A DNA stretch of 64,000 nt from Collinsella aerofaciens (GTDB lineage Bacteria; Actinomycetota; Coriobacteriia; Coriobacteriales; Coriobacteriaceae), in assembly GCF_902364945.1 (NCBI RefSeq), contig NZ_CABJFS010000009.1, positions 376 to 64,375 of the forward strand, given 5' to 3'. Position numbers and translations under genes: made by a program. Under the pieces are notes generated by a model. That model searched no databases. It saw only the letters and a program-made list of their open reading frames with translations, and was not told where the DNA came from. Of the stretch, positions 61,257 through 64,000 are shown one piece after another. Each line of letters opens with the position of its first letter. Position 1 is the first letter of the stretch.

Positions 61257-63752
61257 GTGACGGAACAGAAGATGAGCCCGCAGGCTATCGAGGTGCGCGG
61301 TGCACGTGTTCACAATCTCAAGGACATCGATATCGATATTCCGCTGGGGAGGCTCGTGGGCATTGCCGGCGTGTCGGGCTCGGGCAAGAGCTCGCTGGCG
61401 CTGGGAGTTCTTTATGCCGAGGGCTCGCGCCGTTACCTGGAGGCGCTCAGCACCTATACTCGACGTCGCCTGACGCAGGCCGAGCACGCCCAGGTGGACG
61501 AGGTATTGCACGTACCGGCGGCACTCGCGTTGCATCAGCGTCCCAGTGTGCCAGGCGTGCGCTCGACCTTTGGTACCATGACCGAGCTCAACAACAGTCT
61601 GCGTTTGCTCTTTAGCCGCTGTGCCCATCACGTGTGCCCACATTGCGGGGCGCGTGTGGAGCCGAGCCTTAACGTGGCTGCGGGCCTGTCGCTCACGTGC
61701 CCCGCATGCGGCCGCGAGTTCTACGCGCCGAGTGCCGAGGACCTTGCCTTTAACAGCGGCGGTGCGTGCCCTACCTGCGGCGGCACCGGTGTCATGCGCG
61801 AGGTGGACGAAGCGAGCCTGGTGCCCGACGAGTCAAAGACCATCAACGAAGGCGCGGTGCTTCCCTGGGGTACGCTCATGTGGGATCTGATGAAGCAGGT
61901 AGCCGGCGAGATGGGCGTGCGCACCGACGTGCCGTTTAACCAGCTCACGCCTCAAGAGCGCGACATCGTGTTCCACGGTCCGGCGGTTAAAAAGCACATT
62001 CTCTACGTTCCCAAAAACGGCGAGGGCGCCACGCCGCTCGATTTTACCTATTACAACGCTGTCTATACCGTCGAGAATGCGCTCGCCAAGGTTAAGGACG
62101 ACAAGGGCCTCAAGCGCGTGGCGCGCTTTTTGCGCGAGGGGCCATGCCGTGACTGTGGCGGCACGCGTCTCTCCGAGGCCGCACGCCATCCCCAGGTGCG
62201 CGGTATCAATCTGGCGCAGGCCGCGGCTATGACGCTGGGTGAGGCGATTGAGTGGGTGCGCGGGGTGCCCGCATCCTTGCCGGCCGAGATGCAGCCCATG
62301 GCGACGGATATCTGCGATTCGTTTTTGAGCACGGCCCGTCGACTGGTCGATCTGGGCCTCGATTACCTTTCACTCGACCGCGCCGGTGCCACGCTCTCCA
62401 CGGGCGAGCGTCAGCGCGTGCAGCTCGCCCGCGTGGTGCGTAACCGATCGACGGGCGTGCTCTATGTGCTGGACGAGCCCTCGATTGGCTTGCATCCTGC
62501 CAATGTCGACGGCCTGGTAGGCGTGATGCGCGATTTGGTGGATGACGGCAACACCGTGGTCGTTGTCGACCACGACTCGCGCGTACTGGCGGAAGCCGAC
62601 TATCTGGTCGAGATGGGCCCCGTTGCCGGAGCAGGCGGCGGCAATGTGATCGCCGCGGGCGCGGTAGGCGAGGTCGAAGAATCGCAGGGCAGCCGCATCG
62701 CCCCATTTTTGCGCTCGGAGCCTGAGCGCTTGCGTCCGCAGGTGCCTGACGACGAAATGTTTGACCGGGGCCATATCCGCATGGCGACCGATGCCATCCA
62801 TACCGTCAAACCGCTCGAAGTCGATATACCGCGCGGTCGCCTTGTCGCGGTGACGGGCGTTTCGGGTTCGGGTAAGACGACGTTGGTGCTCGAGACACTC
62901 ATCCCGGCACTTAAGGCGCAGGCAGCCAGCGAGCGCCTGCCAAAACACGTGCGTTGGGTCGATGCCGAGGGCATTGCACGTGCCAACCTGATAGACGCCA
63001 CGCCCATCGGTGCCAACGTGCGTTCGACGGTAGCGACTTATGCCGACATCCATGATGAACTGCGTCGCGCCTTCGCCCGTACGCCCGAGGCCAAGGCAGC
63101 CGGCTACAAGGCAGGCGCCTTTAGCTACAACACCGGCGCCTTGCGCTGCCCTACGTGCGATGGCACGGGTTCGATATCGCTCGACGTGCAGTTTTTGCCC
63201 GACGTCGAGATCGTCTGCCCGGCATGTCGCGGCTCACGTTATGCAGACGCGGCTTCGCATATCCATCGCGAGGGCAAGGACGGGAGCTTACTGACGTTGC
63301 CGCAGCTCATGGACATGAGTGTGGACGAGGCCCTCGACGCCACGCTGGGACTCAAAAAGGTACAGGCGCGGTTGCAGACCTTGCACGACCTGGGCTTGGG
63401 TTATCTCACGCTCGGTGAGCCCACGCCGGCGCTTTCGGGCGGCGAGGCGCAGCGTCTTAAGCTTGCGAGCGAGATGGGCCGCGTGCAGGACGATGCCGTA
63501 TTCGTATTTGACGAGCCCACGATCGGCCTGCATCCGCTCGATGTTCAGGTGTTGCTGAGTGTGTTTGACGGCCTCGTCGCCAAGGGCGCCACAGTTGTCG
63601 TGATCGAACACGACCTCGACCTTGTCCGCAACGCCGACTATGTGATCGACATGGGCCCGGGCGGCGGTGACGCGGGCGGGCAAATCGTCTGCGCCGGCAC
63701 GCCGGGCGACATCGTGGCCTGCCCCGCAAGCATCACCGGCCGCTACCTATAA
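61257..63752 (+). CDS. UvrA2-type ABC ATPase lacking the UvrB-binding domain
   Basis: An 831-residue double-ABC protein of the UvrA family. The first Walker A is GVSGSGKSS; two cysteine pairs, Cys127-x-x-Cys130 and Cys148-x-x-Cys151, lie 18 residues apart, where UvrA has an insertion of over 100 residues that binds UvrB. CPTCGGTG, the signature LSTGERQRVQLARVV, the second Walker A GVSGSGKTT, the second zinc site (CPTCDGTGSISLDVQFLPDV) and LSGGEAQRLKLASEM follow. The loss of the UvrB-binding part is typical of UvrA2 (class II), tied to drug resistance or unknown DNA repair. The GTG at 61257 has AGGGTG upstream; an ATG at 61239 overlaps the previous gene. Confidence 0.88.
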   Translation: MTEQKMSPQAIEVRGARVHNLKDIDIDIPLGRLVGIAGVSGSGKSSLALGVLYAEGSRRYLEALSTYTRRRLTQAEHAQVDEVLHVPAALALHQRPSVPGVRSTFGTMTELNNSLRLLFSRCAHHVCPHCGARVEPSLNVAAGLSLTCPACGREFYAPSAEDLAFNSGGACPTCGGTGVMREVDEASLVPDESKTINEGAVLPWGTLMWDLMKQVAGEMGVRTDVPFNQLTPQERDIVFHGPAVKKHILYVPKNGEGATPLDFTYYNAVYTVENALAKVKDDKGLKRVARFLREGPCRDCGGTRLSEAARHPQVRGINLAQAAAMTLGEAIEWVRGVPASLPAEMQPMATDICDSFLSTARRLVDLGLDYLSLDRAGATLSTGERQRVQLARVVRNRSTGVLYVLDEPSIGLHPANVDGLVGVMRDLVDDGNTVVVVDHDSRVLAEADYLVEMGPVAGAGGGNVIAAGAVGEVEESQGSRIAPFLRSEPERLRPQVPDDEMFDRGHIRMATDAIHTVKPLEVDIPRGRLVAVTGVSGSGKTTLVLETLIPALKAQAASERLPKHVRWVDAEGIARANLIDATPIGANVRSTVATYADIHDELRRAFARTPEAKAAGYKAGAFSYNTGALRCPTCDGTGSISLDVQFLPDVEIVCPACRGSRYADAASHIHREGKDGSLLTLPQLMDMSVDEALDATLGLKKVQARLQTLHDLGLGYLTLGEPTPALSGGEAQRLKLASEMGRVQDDAVFVFDEPTIGLHPLDVQVLLSVFDGLVAKGATVVVIEHDLDLVRNADYVIDMGPGGGDAGGQIVCAGTPGDIVACPASITGRYL

Positions 63753-63757
63753 CCGAA

Positions 63758-63787
63758 TGTGACAAAGGGACAGTTCCTTTGTCACAT
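63758..63787. repeat. dispersed palindromic repeat, full-length copy
   Basis: TGTGACAAAGGGA and TTCCTTTGTCACA flank CAG. It lies between convergent genes and provides the stop codon (63782-63784, minus strand) of the TrmL-like gene. Confidence 0.85.
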
Positions 63788-64000
63788 TCCCGGAAAGCCT
63801 GTTTGGCGCAGGGCCTCGTAGAGGACGATGGCGGCGCTGTTAGAGAGGTTGAGAGCGCTGATGCGGTAGTCGTCCGGGTCGATGAAGTTGCCGCAGATAT
63901 CCTGTCGAAGGATGGCTTCGTGGCTGTCCTCGGTATGCCCGAGCGACTCCTCGTGGGCCTCCCAGGCGTCGGCGTTTTCGAGCGAGTCGCAATCGCGCAA
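63782..64000 (-). CDS. TrmL-like tRNA 2'-O-methyltransferase (5' end beyond the window)
   Basis: The C-terminal 72 residues of a SPOUT-family protein: YRISALNLSNSAAIVLYEAL is the knotted SAM-binding end seen in TrmL (tRNA cytidine/uridine-34 2'-O-methyltransferase) and SpoU relatives. The start of the gene lies to the right of 64000. The middle part (ENADAWEAHEESLGHTEDSH) is an insertion that TrmL of E. coli does not have in this form. The stop codon lies in the repeat at 63758. Confidence 0.75.
   Translation of the reverse strand: MRDCDSLENADAWEAHEESLGHTEDSHEAILRQDICGNFIDPDDYRISALNLSNSAAIVLYEALRQTGFPGM

Overview
The window is GC-rich, densely coding bacterial chromosome with short intergenic gaps, strong AGGAG-type ribosome binding sites and frequent GTG and TTG starts. 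Gene content and protein style suggest a gut actinobacterium of the class Coriobacteriia, most like Collinsella. This is recognition from the sequence, not a database match. There are no rRNA or tRNA genes, no CRISPR array, no prophage and no complete insertion sequence.

Left part (1-7.5 kb) is accessory. A tandem of three SIR2-family genes, the last cut by the window edge, reads leftward and is divergent from a TetR regulator, with a good operator between them. None of the three has the usual catalytic histidine. A two-gene DUF262/DUF1524 (GmrSD-type) plus DUF6508-like operon, an iron-sulfur flavoprotein-like reductase and a DUF4143 ATPase follow.

From 7.5 to 26 kb: a divergent type IIA topoisomerase pair (B subunit then A subunit) behind a possible SOS box; a lipoprotein; a 1455-residue Tat-exported protein with an LAGTG-type wall anchor next to a LuxR regulator; a GMP synthase lacking its glutaminase domain; and an OmpR-type two-component pair divergent from a redox set (48-residue CxxC peptide, membrane polyferredoxin, TlpA-like lipoprotein). 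A broken rhodanese and an intact CoA-disulfide reductase with rhodanese domain follow.

From 26 to 35 kb: a MacB-like ABC ATPase-permease fusion, two membrane proteins, a repeat nest (31.39-31.85 kb) holding a 186-nt inverted repeat, a tRNA-dihydrouridine synthase, a glutaredoxin, an XRE/zinc-ribbon/TipAS regulator and TrmO. A remnant of a MalY/PatB aminotransferase lies at 35.0-35.2 kb.

From 35 to 49 kb: two convergent hybrid sensor kinases, one coupled to a separate binding lipoprotein and one with two binding domains fused to it; a K+ channel, a LOG-family protein and a YfeO-like ClC protein; a GntR-ABC operon with a clear palindromic operator; release factor 3; and a queuosine-precursor transporter gene whose leader could fold as a preQ1-type pseudoknot.

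From 49 kb to the end: an SDR, uracil-DNA glycosylase, an EamA exporter with divergent LysR, a MATE pump, the rRNA methyltransferases RlmA and RsmJ, several small proteins, a TetM-like GTPase, an AAA ATPase, a UvrA2-type protein without its UvrB-binding domain, and the end of a TrmL-like tRNA methyltransferase. A palindromic repeat built on TGTGACAAAGGGA is scattered at gene ends (five copies in standard form, one variant); two genes take their stop codon from it.
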